Shown: positions 51,911-61,482, numbered from the stretch's first letter. The stretch is 64,000 nt of DNA from Siccirubricoccus soli (GCF_024178315.1 NZ_JAMZIK010000043.1:33092-97091), one strand, 5' to 3'. A program made the numbers and translations. The notes: generated by a model from the letters alone, not told the origin.

Positions 51911-52387
51911 GGCGGCTCTCCCTCGGGGTGAGGCGGCCAGCCTGCCGATGCCATGCGACGCCAGCATCACCCTCCGTCGCCGACGGGTGAGAAAGCGTAA
52001 CCGGCCGTTACCGGGCTGGCGGCCATGGCCCCTCGCCGGCGGCGCCTCCATGCGGGCAGGGCCGGGCTCGTCCGGCCCACGGGAAGCACTGAGCGGGGAG
52101 AAGGTCCTGGATGGTTCCCCAGACCTGTCGAGGACGGCATCGCCCGGAGCGTGGCGCGCAGGTCTGGGCCCGTGAGCCGGAGCCACCCATGGCGCGCAGC
52201 GGCCGGAGCGTGGTGATCGGTGGCGCGCAGGTTCAAGGCCGTCTGGACTGGCGTCGCCCATGGCGCCACGGCCAGGACAGGGCCATCCATGACGCGTACG
52301 GGTCCCGACCGAGACGGCATCGACAGCGGCGCGCAACGTAGCACGCCCTTCACCGCTCGCCGGCGGGCCGGACCCAGCCGGCAGGAC
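51911..52387. other. Non-coding stretch with imperfect internal repeats
   Basis: No credible gene. CGGAGCGTGG and GTGGCGCGCAGGT each occur twice between 52145 and 52235, giving an imperfect tandem pattern. No transposase, tRNA or promoter motif is evident. Confidence 0.45.
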
Positions 52388-53062
52388 TCAGGCCGCCGTA
52401 CGGGCGGCCGCGACCGGTTCGCCACGCAGGGCCAGCAGCGCCATGCTGCCGGCCGCCAGGCAGGGCTCGATGACCGGGACGCCGGCGGCCGCCTCCGCCG
52501 CCGCGGCATGGCCGGCGAGGCCGGTGCAGCCGAGGATGATCGCCTCCGCCCCCTGCGCCGCCAGATGGCGCGCCGCTGCCTCGATCCGGGCGCGGGCGGC
52601 GAGCGGGTCGGTCAGCACCTCCATCGGCAGGTTCAGCGGCTCGAACGCCGCCAGCCGCGCCTCCACCCCCATCGCCTGCAGCACCCGGCGCTGGCGCGGC
52701 CGGCTGCTCTCCATGAAGCCGATGATGCCGAACCGCTCCGCCCGGGTCAGCGCCGCCGCCACCGCACAGCGCAGCATGCCGAGCACCGGGCGGGTCGTCG
52801 CCATCCGCACCGCCTCCAGCCCCGGGTCGGAGACGCAGGCGATGACATAGGCATCCGCCGCCTCCCGCTCGACCAGCTGGCAGAGCGGCTCCGCCACCTG
52901 GAACCAGTCCCGCCAGGTGGCGACGGCAGGCGGCCCCTGTTCCAGCCGCACCACGTCGAAGCGCGGGCCGCCGGGGGTGGCGAGCGGCGCCAGGGCCGCG
53001 GCGATGCCGGCGGTGCAGGAGAGCGAGGCATTGGGATTGAGGACGAGGATGCGCTGGGCCAT
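52388..53062 (-). CDS. Asp/Glu/hydantoin racemase family protein
   Basis: 224 residues from ATG 53062. The N-terminus RILVLNPNASLSCTAGIAAAL, YVIACVSDPGLEAV (first catalytic-type Cys) and AIILGCTGLAGHA (second Cys in GCTG) are those of the Asp/Glu racemase and hydantoin racemase family. It probably epimerises an amino acid or hydantoin. No hydantoinase genes are adjacent, so the substrate is open. Confidence 0.88.
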   Translation of the reverse strand: MAQRILVLNPNASLSCTAGIAAALAPLATPGGPRFDVVRLEQGPPAVATWRDWFQVAEPLCQLVEREAADAYVIACVSDPGLEAVRMATTRPVLGMLRCAVAAALTRAERFGIIGFMESSRPRQRRVLQAMGVEARLAAFEPLNLPMEVLTDPLAARARIEAAARHLAAQGAEAIILGCTGLAGHAAAAEAAAGVPVIEPCLAAGSMALLALRGEPVAAARTAA

Positions 53063-53525
53063 GCGCAAGCCTCGCCCAGCCTGCCCTCCCGGCGCAAGCC
53101 GGACCTTGTGCCGCATGACGGCCGGGAAGCGGCAAGGCGGAGGGATGGCGCAGGATCCTCCATGCCAGGCAGACTCGCCGCCCTGCCGCGACGGCGCCGC
53201 CAGGGAGGCTGGCCTTCGCAGCCGGCTGGCGTTCCCGCACGCAGACGATCCGCCGGACGTCCGGGCCCTGGCGGTTCTCTGGAACCGGGACCCGGCCGCC
53301 CGCGCTCGTTAGGGTGGAGCGCTGCATGAGGCCGGCTTGCGGCGCCCCCGGCCCGGTCTCCTGCCGCCGAGGTTCCGGCTTTCCGGCTCCGGCAGGACCG
53401 GCAGGCCACCAGCCGGCGCTTGCTATGGCGGACCGCCGGGCGATATTGCATTGCATCATTGCGGCAGCCCGCGCCGCCAAGCCGAAACGGAACGCGCCGG
53501 ATCGGCGCCAATGGAGGATTGCCGG
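53063..53525. other. Intergenic region between divergent genes
   Basis: No coding frame with family resemblance. A short AT-richer patch around 53440-53465 may carry the promoter for the DUF983 gene. Nothing else stands out. Confidence 0.4.
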
Positions 53526-53966
53526 ATGCGCTGGGATGCCAGCCGCCTTGCCCCGACCGCCGCCTACGCCCCGCCCCCCCTGTGGACGGCGGTCAGTCGC
53601 GGCCTGGGGAATCACTGCCCCTTCTGCGCCGAGGGCAAGGTCTTCGCCGGCTACCTCCGGCTGGTGCCGGCCTGCGCCAATTGCGGCGCGCCGCTCGGCC
53701 GGCTGCGGGCGGATGACGCCCCGCCCTATTTCGTCATCTTCCTGGTCGGCCACCTGCTGGTGCCGGGGGTGTTCTGGGTGGAGCGCGTCTGGCAGCCGCC
53801 GATGTGGGTCCACATGGCCGTCTGGCTGCCGCTTTTCACCGTGCTCTGCATCCTGCTGCTGCGGCCGGTGAAGGGGGCCGTGGTCGGCTGGATGAGCGCG
53901 CTGGGCTTCGTCGGCGCGGAGCCCGAGCCGGAGCCCGCTGCCGCTGCTCCCCGCCACGATGCCTGA
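53526..53966 (+). CDS. DUF983 membrane protein
   Basis: 146 residues from ATG 53526, eight bases after GGAGG; an ATG at 53511 is in the same frame. A Zn-ribbon-like start (NHCPFCAEGKVFAGYLRLVPACANCGAPL, two CxxC pairs) is followed by two membrane helices (YFVIFLVGHLLVPGVFW and MAVWLPLFTVLCILLL). DUF983 proteins are common in alphaproteobacteria and sometimes sit near cytochrome oxidase genes; the function is unknown. It overlaps the UPF0262 gene by eight bases. Confidence 0.88.
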   Translation: MRWDASRLAPTAAYAPPPLWTAVSRGLGNHCPFCAEGKVFAGYLRLVPACANCGAPLGRLRADDAPPYFVIFLVGHLLVPGVFWVERVWQPPMWVHMAVWLPLFTVLCILLLRPVKGAVVGWMSALGFVGAEPEPEPAAAAPRHDA

Positions 53967-54468
53967 GGGACGCACCGCCCCGGCCACGCTCGCTCCCCCC
54001 GGGGCGCGACGGCTGGACAAGCTCATCCTGCCGGACGACGCCCCCCTGCCCTCCGCCTATGCCGAGGCGGATCGCCGCCAGGCCGTGGCCGATCTGCTGC
54101 GGGAGAACCGCTTCGACCCGGTGGGCGTCGGCGGCGGCCCCTTCCTGCTGCATCTCTGCATCCGCGACGGCCGCCTGGTCTTCGATATCCGCGACCTGCG
54201 GGAGGTGCCGGTCCGGGCGGTAGCCCTCGCCCTCGGCCCCTTCCGGCGACTGATCAAGGACTACCACATGATTGTGGAGAGCCATGAACGGGCGGTGCTG
54301 GAGGGCGGGCTGGAGGCCCGGATCCAGGCCATCGACATGGGCCGCCGCGGCCTGCACAACGAGGGGGCGGAGCTGCTGATGGCCCGGCTGGAAGGGCGGA
54401 TCGGGCTGGATTTCGAGACGGCACGGCAGCTCTTCACCCTGGTCTGCGCGCTGCACCAGCGGATCTAG
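53959..54468 (+). CDS. UPF0262 family protein
   Basis: 169 residues. The conserved FLLHLCIRDGRLVFDIRD, LGPFRRLIKDYHMIVESHERAV, and IQAIDMGRRGLHNEGAELLMARLEGRI stretches are those of UPF0262, a family restricted to alphaproteobacteria with unknown function. The overlap with the DUF983 gene suggests co-translation. Confidence 0.88.
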   Translation: MPEGRTAPATLAPPGARRLDKLILPDDAPLPSAYAEADRRQAVADLLRENRFDPVGVGGGPFLLHLCIRDGRLVFDIRDLREVPVRAVALALGPFRRLIKDYHMIVESHERAVLEGGLEARIQAIDMGRRGLHNEGAELLMARLEGRIGLDFETARQLFTLVCALHQRI

Positions 54469-54568
54469 CGGGGCGGGGCCCGTCCCCGGCCTATCATGCT
54501 GGACAGGCCCCCTCCCTCACGCCACATGCCTGCCTGACGGCGCCAGCCACGCAACCGGGACCACAGGC

Positions 54569-55654
54569 ATGAAGATCGACGGCAAGCCCTATCGCAGCGT
54601 CTGGGTGGACGAGGATGGCTGGTCGGTGCGGATCTTCGACCAGACGAAGCTGCCCTGGCAGCTCGACATCCTTCGCCTGACCGGCCTTGCGGAGGTGGCG
54701 CAGGCGATCCGCTCCATGCAGGTGCGCGGGGCGCCGCTGATCGGCGCCGTCGCCGCCTATGGGGTGGCGCTGGCGCTGCGGGCCGACCCCTCGACCGAAG
54801 GCCTGGAACGGGCGGTGGCGGTGCTGGGCGAGACGCGCCCAACCGCCATCAACCTGCGCTGGGCGCTGGACCGGATGCGGGCCCGGCTGCACAACCTGCC
54901 GCCCACGGAGCGCGTCGCCGCCGCCTATGCCGAGGCGCTGGCCATCGCCGACGACGATGCCGAGACCTGCCGCCGCATCGGCCAGCACGGCCTGCCCTTG
55001 CTGCGGGAGATCGCGGCGAAGAAGGGCCAGGTGAAGGTCCTCACCCACTGCAATGCCGGCTGGCTGGCGACGGTGGATTACGGCACCGCCCTCTCCCCCA
55101 TCTACCAGGCGCATGACGAGGGCATTCCCGTCGAGGTCTGGGTGGACGAGACCCGCCCGCGCAACCAGGGCGCGGCACTGACCGCCTTCGAGCTCGGCAA
55201 GCATGGGGTGAAGCACGCCGTCATCGCCGACAATGCCGGCGGCCACCTGATGCAGCATGGCGAGGTGGACATCGTCATCGTCGGCACGGACCGGGTGACC
55301 CGCACCGGCGACGTGGCGAACAAGATCGGCACCTATCTCAAGGCGCTGGCGGCGAAGGACAATGGCGTGCCCTTCTGGGTGGCGCTGCCGCATTCCACCA
55401 TCGACTGGCGGGTGGCCGACGGCGTGGCGGAGATCCCGATCGAGGAGCGTGCCGCCGCCGAGGTGACGGAGCTTACCGGCCGCACCGCCGATGGGCGGAT
55501 CGAGACGATCCGCGTCGCGGCGGAGGGCAGCCCGGCGGCCAACCCGGCCTTCGACGTAACGCCGGCGCGGCTGGTGACCGGGTTGATCACCGAGCGCGGT
55601 CGCTGCGAGGCCTCCGAGACCGGGTTGCGCGCCCTCTATCCCGAGGCCGGCTGA
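54569..55654 (+). CDS. mtnA: S-methyl-5-thioribose-1-phosphate isomerase
   Basis: 361 residues from ATG 54569. Family signatures include MQVRGAPLIGAVAAYGVALAL, LTHCNAGWLATVDYGTALSPIY with the catalytic-type Cys, VWVDETRPRNQGA and the Asp in VIADNAGGHLMQHGEVDIVIVGTDRVTRTGDVANKIGTY. It converts methylthioribose-1-phosphate to methylthioribulose-1-phosphate in methionine salvage. No other mtn gene is adjacent. No SAM riboswitch was seen in the 100 bases upstream. Confidence 0.95.
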   Translation: MKIDGKPYRSVWVDEDGWSVRIFDQTKLPWQLDILRLTGLAEVAQAIRSMQVRGAPLIGAVAAYGVALALRADPSTEGLERAVAVLGETRPTAINLRWALDRMRARLHNLPPTERVAAAYAEALAIADDDAETCRRIGQHGLPLLREIAAKKGQVKVLTHCNAGWLATVDYGTALSPIYQAHDEGIPVEVWVDETRPRNQGAALTAFELGKHGVKHAVIADNAGGHLMQHGEVDIVIVGTDRVTRTGDVANKIGTYLKALAAKDNGVPFWVALPHSTIDWRVADGVAEIPIEERAAAEVTELTGRTADGRIETIRVAAEGSPAANPAFDVTPARLVTGLITERGRCEASETGLRALYPEAG

Positions 55655-55721
55655 GCGGCACGGGCCGGCCGCGGGGCGCGGACGGCCAGTTCCCTGGCTG
55701 GAAGCCTGAGGCCGGGCCGGC

Positions 55722-55940
55722 TCAGCCGCGGCTGGGCAGGCCGGGCAGCGTGTCCACGCCGCGGCGCTCCAGCAGGGCCAGGCCCCCGACCAGCAGCCCC
55801 CCCGCGCCGCAGGCCCCCCAGAAGGCGAGCATGGGCGGCACCCGTCCGGGTGCCATGGCGTCGCTGAGCAACAGGCCGACGAGGGCGGTGATGAGGCAGA
55901 GGGCCCCGAAGATGAGGCCGCAGGCGATCCGCTGACGCAT
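55722..55940 (-). CDS. Small membrane protein with two helices
   Basis: 72 residues. Two hydrophobic segments, IACGLIFGALCLITALVGLLL and MLAFWGACGAGGLLVGGLALL, are separated by a short polar loop. No family is recognised. Codon use matches the neighbours. Confidence 0.5.
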   Translation of the reverse strand: MRQRIACGLIFGALCLITALVGLLLSDAMAPGRVPPMLAFWGACGAGGLLVGGLALLERRGVDTLPGLPSRG

Positions 55941-56434
55941 GGCGGCAATTCTCCAAGAAATCCGGCAGCCCGGCCGGCCGGTGTCCCCTGACTGAACTCC
56001 TCGCCCCGGGCGATATCAGGCCGGTCTGGCGGCGATTTCGTGGCATTCCGCCTGCGGATCCCATGACGCCGGGCCGCCCCGCGTGCCAGCGGCATGCCGC
56101 GGCCCTCGCGCACCGCCCGACATGGCCAGGAAACTGGCCCAGTAACGGGATTCACAACCTGACCTGCGAATGCCAGGGCACCAGCCATCCTTAGAGGCCG
56201 GCGACCATCCGCATCATCCACATGATAATCAGCCGAAATCGTCGGAGACAAACCGTATCGGGTCGTCCATTGGTGTCGATCACATTTCTTTTCGCGTTGC
56301 ATTCGATCTCGTGAATTCCTCACGGTCCCGGAATTTTCCAAGTTCCGCCCGGCACAATACCGTGCCAAGGGCCGGGAAAAAAATATGCCGTTTCTTATAG
56401 CAAATTGCAGCATTGCTGGCTGGGCAGGTGCCTG
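55941..56434. other. Long upstream region, AT-rich in its right half
   Basis: From about 56160 to 56410 the G+C drops well below the local average, with A/T runs near 56375-56400 (TTTCTTATAG ends at 56400). It probably holds the promoter and regulatory sites of the dioxygenase gene. No gene or element was identified. Confidence 0.5.
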
Positions 56435-57214
56435 ATGCTGCAGATCGCTGATCCTTTCCCAGCGCTGGCGAGCCGGGATATCGATGATATCTTCGCCGCC
56501 ATGCAGCAGGATGGCGTCGCCATGCTGCGGAACTGCATTCCCCACACGGCGCTCGGCGCCATCGCCGACTTCGTGGAGCAGGAGCTGGCACGCAATGGCG
56601 GCGAGTATTTCTGCTACCTCGGTCCCGGCCCGGTGGCCGGGCTGCCGCTCGCGCAACTTGGCCGTTCCGCCGGCTTCCGCGGGGTGATGACCGGTCTTTA
56701 TGAGCGCAGCATGCGCCGCGCGGCGCCGGCGGACGACATCTTCCAGGTGCTGCGGGTGCTATCCGGCCGCTCCGGGCTGCGGCATTCCTACCGCTTCCAC
56801 TACGATGCCTATCTGATCACCGCGCTGGTGCCGATCCTGATCCCCGCCCGGCCGCGGGCCCAACGGGGCGACCTCGTCATCTATCCCAACCTGCGTGGCG
56901 TTCGGTCCAGCACCTTGACCAACCTGGCCGAGAAGGCGCTGCTGCAGAATCGGCTGGTCGCGAAGCCGCTGGCCAGCCCCTGGGTGCAGCGCCGGATGGG
57001 TGCGAGGGACGTGCCGATGGAGCCCGGCAATGTCTACTTCTTCTGGGGCTACCGTTCCCTGCACGCCAACCGCCCCTGCCCGCCGGATGTGGTCCGCGCC
57101 ACCGCGCTGTATCATTTCGCGAACCCGCATGCGGAGAACTCGCTGGTCCGGCGGATCGAGGCTCGGCACCAGGCGGGTCTCCCCTCCGCCCACGCGCCGG
57201 TGCCGCAGGGCTGA
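56435..57214 (+). CDS. 2-oxoglutarate/Fe(II) dioxygenase-like protein (phytanoyl-CoA dioxygenase type)
   Basis: 259 residues from ATG 56435 (a TTG 30 bases upstream is in frame). FAAMQQDGVAMLRNCIP is the usual opening of the PhyH family. The metal ligands may be the H-x-D of RFHYDAYL (about residues 128-135) and the His in YRSLHANRPCPPDVVRATALYHF, with the following Arg to hold 2-oxoglutarate. Substrate unknown. The long AT-rich upstream region suggests regulated expression or recent acquisition. Confidence 0.7.
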   Translation: MLQIADPFPALASRDIDDIFAAMQQDGVAMLRNCIPHTALGAIADFVEQELARNGGEYFCYLGPGPVAGLPLAQLGRSAGFRGVMTGLYERSMRRAAPADDIFQVLRVLSGRSGLRHSYRFHYDAYLITALVPILIPARPRAQRGDLVIYPNLRGVRSSTLTNLAEKALLQNRLVAKPLASPWVQRRMGARDVPMEPGNVYFFWGYRSLHANRPCPPDVVRATALYHFANPHAENSLVRRIEARHQAGLPSAHAPVPQG

Positions 57215-57289
57215 CCGCGGCGGGGCCCCTGCCCTTCCCTTCCGCGGCGATCGGCGCGAGCATGCGGACATGCCGCAAGGGTCCCCGCG

Positions 57290-58846
57290 ATGATCGAACA
57301 CCTCACCCAGCACTGGCAGCTGCGCAAGCCGGAGGCGCGCGGCGCCGGTGGCATCGTCGTCTCCCAGGTGAAGGCGGCGGCCGAGGCGGGGGCGGAGATG
57401 CTGAGGGCTGGTGGCAATGCGGCGGATGCCGCCGTGGCCACCGCCTTCGCCCTGGCGAGCCTGGAGCCCTGGAATTGCGGCCTGGGCGGCATCGGCTTCG
57501 CCCTGGCGATGAAGCCGGGCATGCCGACCGCCGAGACCTTCGATTTCGGCCCCGTCGCCCCTGCCGGCCTCGATGCCTCCGCCTTTCCGCTGACCGGAAG
57601 GCTGAAGCAGGATCTGTTCTCCTGGCCGGAGGTGGAGGGCGACCGCAACATCCATGGCCCGCTCTCCTTCGTCATCCCCTCCGCCGTCGCCGGCTATGCG
57701 CTGCTGCATGAGAAGCATGGCCGCCTGCCGATCCGGGAGGTGCTGGCCCCTGCCGTGGCGCTGGCCAGGCGCGGCCTGCCGCAGGATTGGTACACGACGC
57801 TGAAGATCGCCGCCTCGGCCGCCGTGCTGCGGCTCTATCCGGAGAGCGCGCGGATCTACCTGCCGAACGGGCTGCCGCCCACCACGCCCTATCAGGGCAA
57901 GCCGGGCTATCTGGTGCAGGGCGAGCTGCCGGCGACGCTGGAGCAGCTGCAGCGCGCCGGGCTGCGGGATTTCTACGAGGGCGAGATCGCGGCGCAGCTC
58001 GTCGCCGACATGAAGGCGGTGGGCGGCGTCATCACCGCCGCCGACCTGAAAAGCTGCACGGCACGGGTGCTGCCGGCCATCACGGCGCCCTGGCGCGGCC
58101 GCACCCTGATGCTGGCCAATGGGCTGACCGCGGCGCCGACCTTGCGGCGCGTGCTGGAAGGCATGGCCGATGCCCCTTATGACGAGGTCCCCTCCGCCGC
58201 CTGGTACGGCAAGCTGGCCGAGGTGCTGCAGGCCTCCTATGCTGAGCGGCTGGCGGGGCTTGGCGATGCCGAGCCGCAGGGCGTGGATAGCTGCACCACC
58301 CACCTGACCGTCTGCGACAAGGACGGGATGATGGTGGCGATGACGACGACGCTGCTCTCCTCCATGGGCTCCCGCGTGGTGCTTCCGGGAACCGGCGTCC
58401 TGATGAACAACGGCGTCATGTGGTTTGACCCGCAGCCGGGCACGCCGAATGCCATCGCCCCGGGCAAGCGGCCGCTGACCAATATGTGCCCGGTGATCGC
58501 GGCGAATGGCGCGGAGCCGGAGATCGCCGGCGGCGCCTCGGGCGGGCGCCGCATCCTGGCGGCGGTGTTCCAGCTCCTCACCTATGTCGCCGATTTCGGC
58601 ATGGGTCTGGAGGAGGCGGCGCATTACCCGCGCATCGACGTCTCCGGCCCCAGCGGCATCACCGCGGACCAGCGCCTGCCGCCGGAGGTCATCGCGGCGC
58701 TGGAGGCGGTGGGGCCGACCCAGACGGTGGAACACGCGGTGCTGCCGCTGAACTTCGCCTGCCCGAACATGATCCGGCGCGGGCCGGACGGGGCGGTGGG
58801 GATCAGCGATGCGATGACGCCCTGGAGCGGGGCGGTGGCGGCCTAG
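57290..58846 (+). CDS. ggt: Gamma-glutamyltransferase family protein
   Basis: 518 residues. Family landmarks are AEMLRAGGNAADAAVATAFAL, NCGLGGIGFALAM, the nucleophile Thr in SCTTHLTVCDKDG (about residue 337), NNGVMWFDPQPG and KRPLTNMCPVI. The precursor autocleaves before the Thr. No signal peptide is evident, so it may act in the cytoplasm, as cephalosporin-acylase-like or other GGT homologues do. The TAG stop lies inside a palindromic repeat (58843-58949). Confidence 0.9.
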   Translation: MIEHLTQHWQLRKPEARGAGGIVVSQVKAAAEAGAEMLRAGGNAADAAVATAFALASLEPWNCGLGGIGFALAMKPGMPTAETFDFGPVAPAGLDASAFPLTGRLKQDLFSWPEVEGDRNIHGPLSFVIPSAVAGYALLHEKHGRLPIREVLAPAVALARRGLPQDWYTTLKIAASAAVLRLYPESARIYLPNGLPPTTPYQGKPGYLVQGELPATLEQLQRAGLRDFYEGEIAAQLVADMKAVGGVITAADLKSCTARVLPAITAPWRGRTLMLANGLTAAPTLRRVLEGMADAPYDEVPSAAWYGKLAEVLQASYAERLAGLGDAEPQGVDSCTTHLTVCDKDGMMVAMTTTLLSSMGSRVVLPGTGVLMNNGVMWFDPQPGTPNAIAPGKRPLTNMCPVIAANGAEPEIAGGASGGRRILAAVFQLLTYVADFGMGLEEAAHYPRIDVSGPSGITADQRLPPEVIAALEAVGPTQTVEHAVLPLNFACPNMIRRGPDGAVGISDAMTPWSGAVAA

Positions 58847-58949
58847 AGCAGATCGCGTTCAGCTGGAATCATCTGAACGCGTGAAGATGCTCGCACAACA
58901 ACGGCCTAGAGCATGCTGCGTGAGCGCAAGCGAACGCAGCATGCTCTAG
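58843..58949. repeat. Palindromic intergenic repeat, copy 2 (TAGAGCAGATCGC family)
   Basis: Begins CTAGAGCA and ends TGCTCTAG, an eight-base terminal inverted repeat. Inside are CGCGTTCAG...CTGAACGCG and the perfect 13-base stem GAGCATGCTGCGT...ACGCAGCATGCTC. It closely matches 36201-36306. Its first TAG is the stop codon of ggt. Confidence 0.88.
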
Positions 58950-59071
58950 GGCAGCCCCGCAGGACCCCTTGCGAGGACCTGCGGCCAGGACCAGTGCGGC
59001 CTTCGGAGCCCGGCAGGGATCGAGGCGCAGCGAGGCTGCTCCGGCATAGGGCCTTGCCGCAGTTCTGCGCT

Positions 59072-59106
59072 GCCAGGCGATGCCGCCCTGCGGCGATCTG
59101 CCCTAG
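59072..59106. repeat. Short member of the same repeat family at the FkbM gene end
   Basis: On the minus strand TAGGGCAGATCGCCGCAGGG is followed by CGGCATCGCC. It shares the TAG-RGC-RGATCGC head with the other copies, and its tail matches the copy at 60433. The TAG is the stop codon of the FkbM methyltransferase gene. Confidence 0.6.
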
Positions 59107-59978
59107 GGGCGGTGCAGCGCCTCACCGGGCCGCGCGATGACATTCGCGTCCACCAGCGTTTCCAGCTCCTGCAGCCCGCCATCCTCGTCGAAGACGAACA
59201 GGCGGTATCCCAGGCGCCGGAAGAAGTTCTCGAGGGCCGCGCGGTCCGTATTGGCGCGAGCCATCGCGCTGTCGGAGACCTCGAACATGACGGTCGGCCT
59301 GTGGCGTTCCAGGGTGTTCCGGGCCCCTTGCAGCACCCTGTACTCGAAGCCCTCCACATCGATCTTCATGAAGGACAGGCGCGTCGGCGGCTCCTGAAGG
59401 AAGGCGTCGAGCATGGTGACGGAGACCGTCTCGGTGTCCGTATGCGCCTCCTCGGCCAGGGAGAAGTTGACCGGGCTGCCGTTGATCTGGAACAGCGCGG
59501 CCGTGCCGGCGCGGTCCGAGAGCGCAAGGCGGCTTGCGGTGACGTTGGTCACCTGGTTGCGGGTGAGATTCTCGACCAGTTCGGGATAGGAGATCTCGCT
59601 CGGCTCGAAGGCAAAGACATGGCCGGAGGGGCCGAGGTAGCGGGACAGGAACAGGGTGTAGATGCCGATATTGGCGCCGACATCCACTGCCGTGCTGCCG
59701 ACTTCGGCAAAGCGTGCGATGTACCGAAGCTCGGGCTCGTATTCCGCCCTCTTCATGAAGATGGAGGTGGAGCCGTGCGACATCAGCTTGGGCGCGAGCT
59801 TCACCTTCACACCCTCGGCGAGATCGACGACCTGCGGTTGCTTGCTCATGCAGGCGTAGAGCCAATGGCTCGCCCGCAAGGCGGTCAGCACCGGCCGCCC
59901 GGGCAGCCAGACATTCCGCTGAAATCGGCCGGCCGAGCGCTGCAAATGGGACATCAATATCCGTAGATATACGGCCAT
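59103..59978 (-). CDS. FkbM-family methyltransferase
   Basis: 291 residues from ATG 59978 (a longer frame begins at 60089 without support). The SAM-binding core is AVDVGANIGIYTLFLSRYLGPSGHVFAFEPSE (about residues 100-131), and the FkbM motif MKIDVEGFEYRVLQGARNTLERHRP lies near 200-225. FkbM enzymes O-methylate sugars or lipids. It stands next to nucleotide-sugar genes, so a surface glycan is a plausible acceptor. Confidence 0.88.
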   Translation of the reverse strand: MAVYLRILMSHLQRSAGRFQRNVWLPGRPVLTALRASHWLYACMSKQPQVVDLAEGVKVKLAPKLMSHGSTSIFMKRAEYEPELRYIARFAEVGSTAVDVGANIGIYTLFLSRYLGPSGHVFAFEPSEISYPELVENLTRNQVTNVTASRLALSDRAGTAALFQINGSPVNFSLAEEAHTDTETVSVTMLDAFLQEPPTRLSFMKIDVEGFEYRVLQGARNTLERHRPTVMFEVSDSAMARANTDRAALENFFRRLGYRLFVFDEDGGLQELETLVDANVIARPGEALHRP

Positions 59979-60432
59979 AGCGAGTTCTGCTCCCGTTCGG
60001 ACAAACTCGTTATTCGCTTGACCGCGGCCGAGAGGCGCGGCCACGCCGATATTTGCGGCATCATCACAAATATTTCTGTTATCGAACAAATGTCTGGTTT
60101 ACGGCGTTCAAGTGCCTGCCGCCTAACCTCTTTTTTAGCGAGCAATGATCATCGCGCCGAATTGAGGGCAAATCTACCTTGTCCGGCCAGGTGTCGCCGC
60201 GACCGGAGTTCAGCCTGCCGGCCCGGCTCGCTGCGCAGGGGCCATCCCAGGCGGGGACGGCGGGCGCATGGTGGCGCAGGCTGCACCACCAGGGACCTAA
60301 AACCGCTGGGGAACCAAGCCCAGCCGACCGGCGGGCTTGGTTGGGCGGGTTCGCCTCCGGGCCTCCCGCCAGGGGCGGCTGGAGCATTTCGGTTCACATG
60401 CGTTCACCGAAGACGCTCTACGCCTTTGTCTG
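59979..60432. other. Intergenic region, AT-rich near the FkbM start
   Basis: Between about 60050 and 60160 the sequence is AT-rich (ACAAATATTTCTGTTATCG at about 60067-60085) and probably carries the FkbM promoter on the minus strand. The rest has no recognisable gene. Confidence 0.4.
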
Positions 60433-60483
60433 TAGAGCAGATTGACGCCTTCGGGCGACGCCGCCCTACGGCGATCCGCTCTA
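60433..60483. repeat. Short member of the repeat family at the epimerase gene end
   Basis: TAGAGCAGAT at 60433 is mirrored by ATCCGCTCTA at 60474-60483 (one mismatch), giving terminal inverted repeats around 51 bases. On the minus strand it begins TAGAGCGGATCGCCGTAGGG, and that TAG is the stop of the epimerase gene. Confidence 0.65.
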
Positions 60484-61482
60484 GATCCCGTAATACTCCC
60501 GGTACCAGGCCACGAATTCCCTGATCCCCTCCTCGATCCCGGTGCTCGGCCGGTAGCCCGTCAGCGCTGCCAGCAGGCTGCTATCGGCCCAGGTCTTCAG
60601 CACCTCGCCCTTCTGCATCGGCATCAGGTTGCGGATCGCCTCGCGCCCCGCCGCGCGTTCGATGGCGGCGATGAAGTCCAGCAGCTGCACCGGCTGCGCA
60701 TTGCCGATATTCACCACGCGGAAGGGCGCAACCGGGCTGAGGCTGTCGATCTCCGCCACCGGCCTTCCCTGCTCCGGCACGCAGTCGATCAGCTTCTCGA
60801 TCGCCTGGACCAGATCCTCCACATAGGTGAAGTCCCGCTCCATCCGGCCGTGGTTGTAGATGTCGATGGGCCGGCCCTTCAGGATGGCGTCGGTGAATTT
60901 GAAGAAGGCCATGTCCGGCCGGCCCCAGGGCCCATAGACCGTGAAGAAGCGGAACATGGTCACCGGCTGCCGCCAGAGATGCGCGTAGCTGTGGCCGATA
61001 TGCTCGGTGGCCAGCTTCGTCGCGGCGTAGATGTTCAGCGGCGTCGCCACCGCATCCGTCTCGCGGAAGGGCATTGTCTCGTTGGCGCCGTAGGCGGAGC
61101 TGGTGGAGGCCATCAGCAGATGCCGTACCGGCTGGTGGCGCAGCGCCTCCGCCAGGGTGGAGGTGGCGACGAGGTTGTTGTGGACGTAGCTTTCCGGGTG
61201 CTCCAGCGCGTAGCGCACCCCGGCCTGGGCGGCGAGGTGCACCACCACCTCCGGCGCCTCCGCCCGCAGCACCTCGCGCAGCCGCTCCGCCTCGCAGAGA
61301 TCGAATTCATGGGCGGAGAAGCCCGGCAGGGCGGCAAGGCGGGCGTGACGCGCCTGCTTCAGCCGCACATCGTAATAGGGCACCATGGCGTCCAGGCCGG
61401 CCACCTCATGCCCGGCCGCGAGGAGCCGCCGGCTGAGGTGGAAGCCGATGAAGCCGGCGCTGCCGGTGACCAGAACCTTCAT
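60481..61482 (-). CDS. NAD-dependent UDP-sugar epimerase (UDP-glucuronate 4-epimerase type)
   Basis: 333 residues from ATG 61482. The motif MKVLVTGSAGFIGFHLSRRLL binds NAD, HLAAQAGVRYALEHPESYVHNNL is characteristic of UDP-glucuronate 4-epimerases, the catalytic Tyr/Lys lie in LNIYAATKLATEH, and FFTVYGPWGRPDMAFFKF follows. It would make UDP-galacturonate or a related sugar for surface polysaccharide or lipid decoration. It is divergent from the UDP-sugar dehydrogenase gene. Confidence 0.9.
   Translation of the reverse strand: MKVLVTGSAGFIGFHLSRRLLAAGHEVAGLDAMVPYYDVRLKQARHARLAALPGFSAHEFDLCEAERLREVLRAEAPEVVVHLAAQAGVRYALEHPESYVHNNLVATSTLAEALRHQPVRHLLMASTSSAYGANETMPFRETDAVATPLNIYAATKLATEHIGHSYAHLWRQPVTMFRFFTVYGPWGRPDMAFFKFTDAILKGRPIDIYNHGRMERDFTYVEDLVQAIEKLIDCVPEQGRPVAEIDSLSPVAPFRVVNIGNAQPVQLLDFIAAIERAAGREAIRNLMPMQKGEVLKTWADSSLLAALTGYRPSTGIEEGIREFVAWYREYYGI

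Noticed and set aside
54469..54568. Possible SAM riboswitch upstream of mtnA
   Set aside because: No conserved riboswitch pairing or core motif could be found in the 100 bases.
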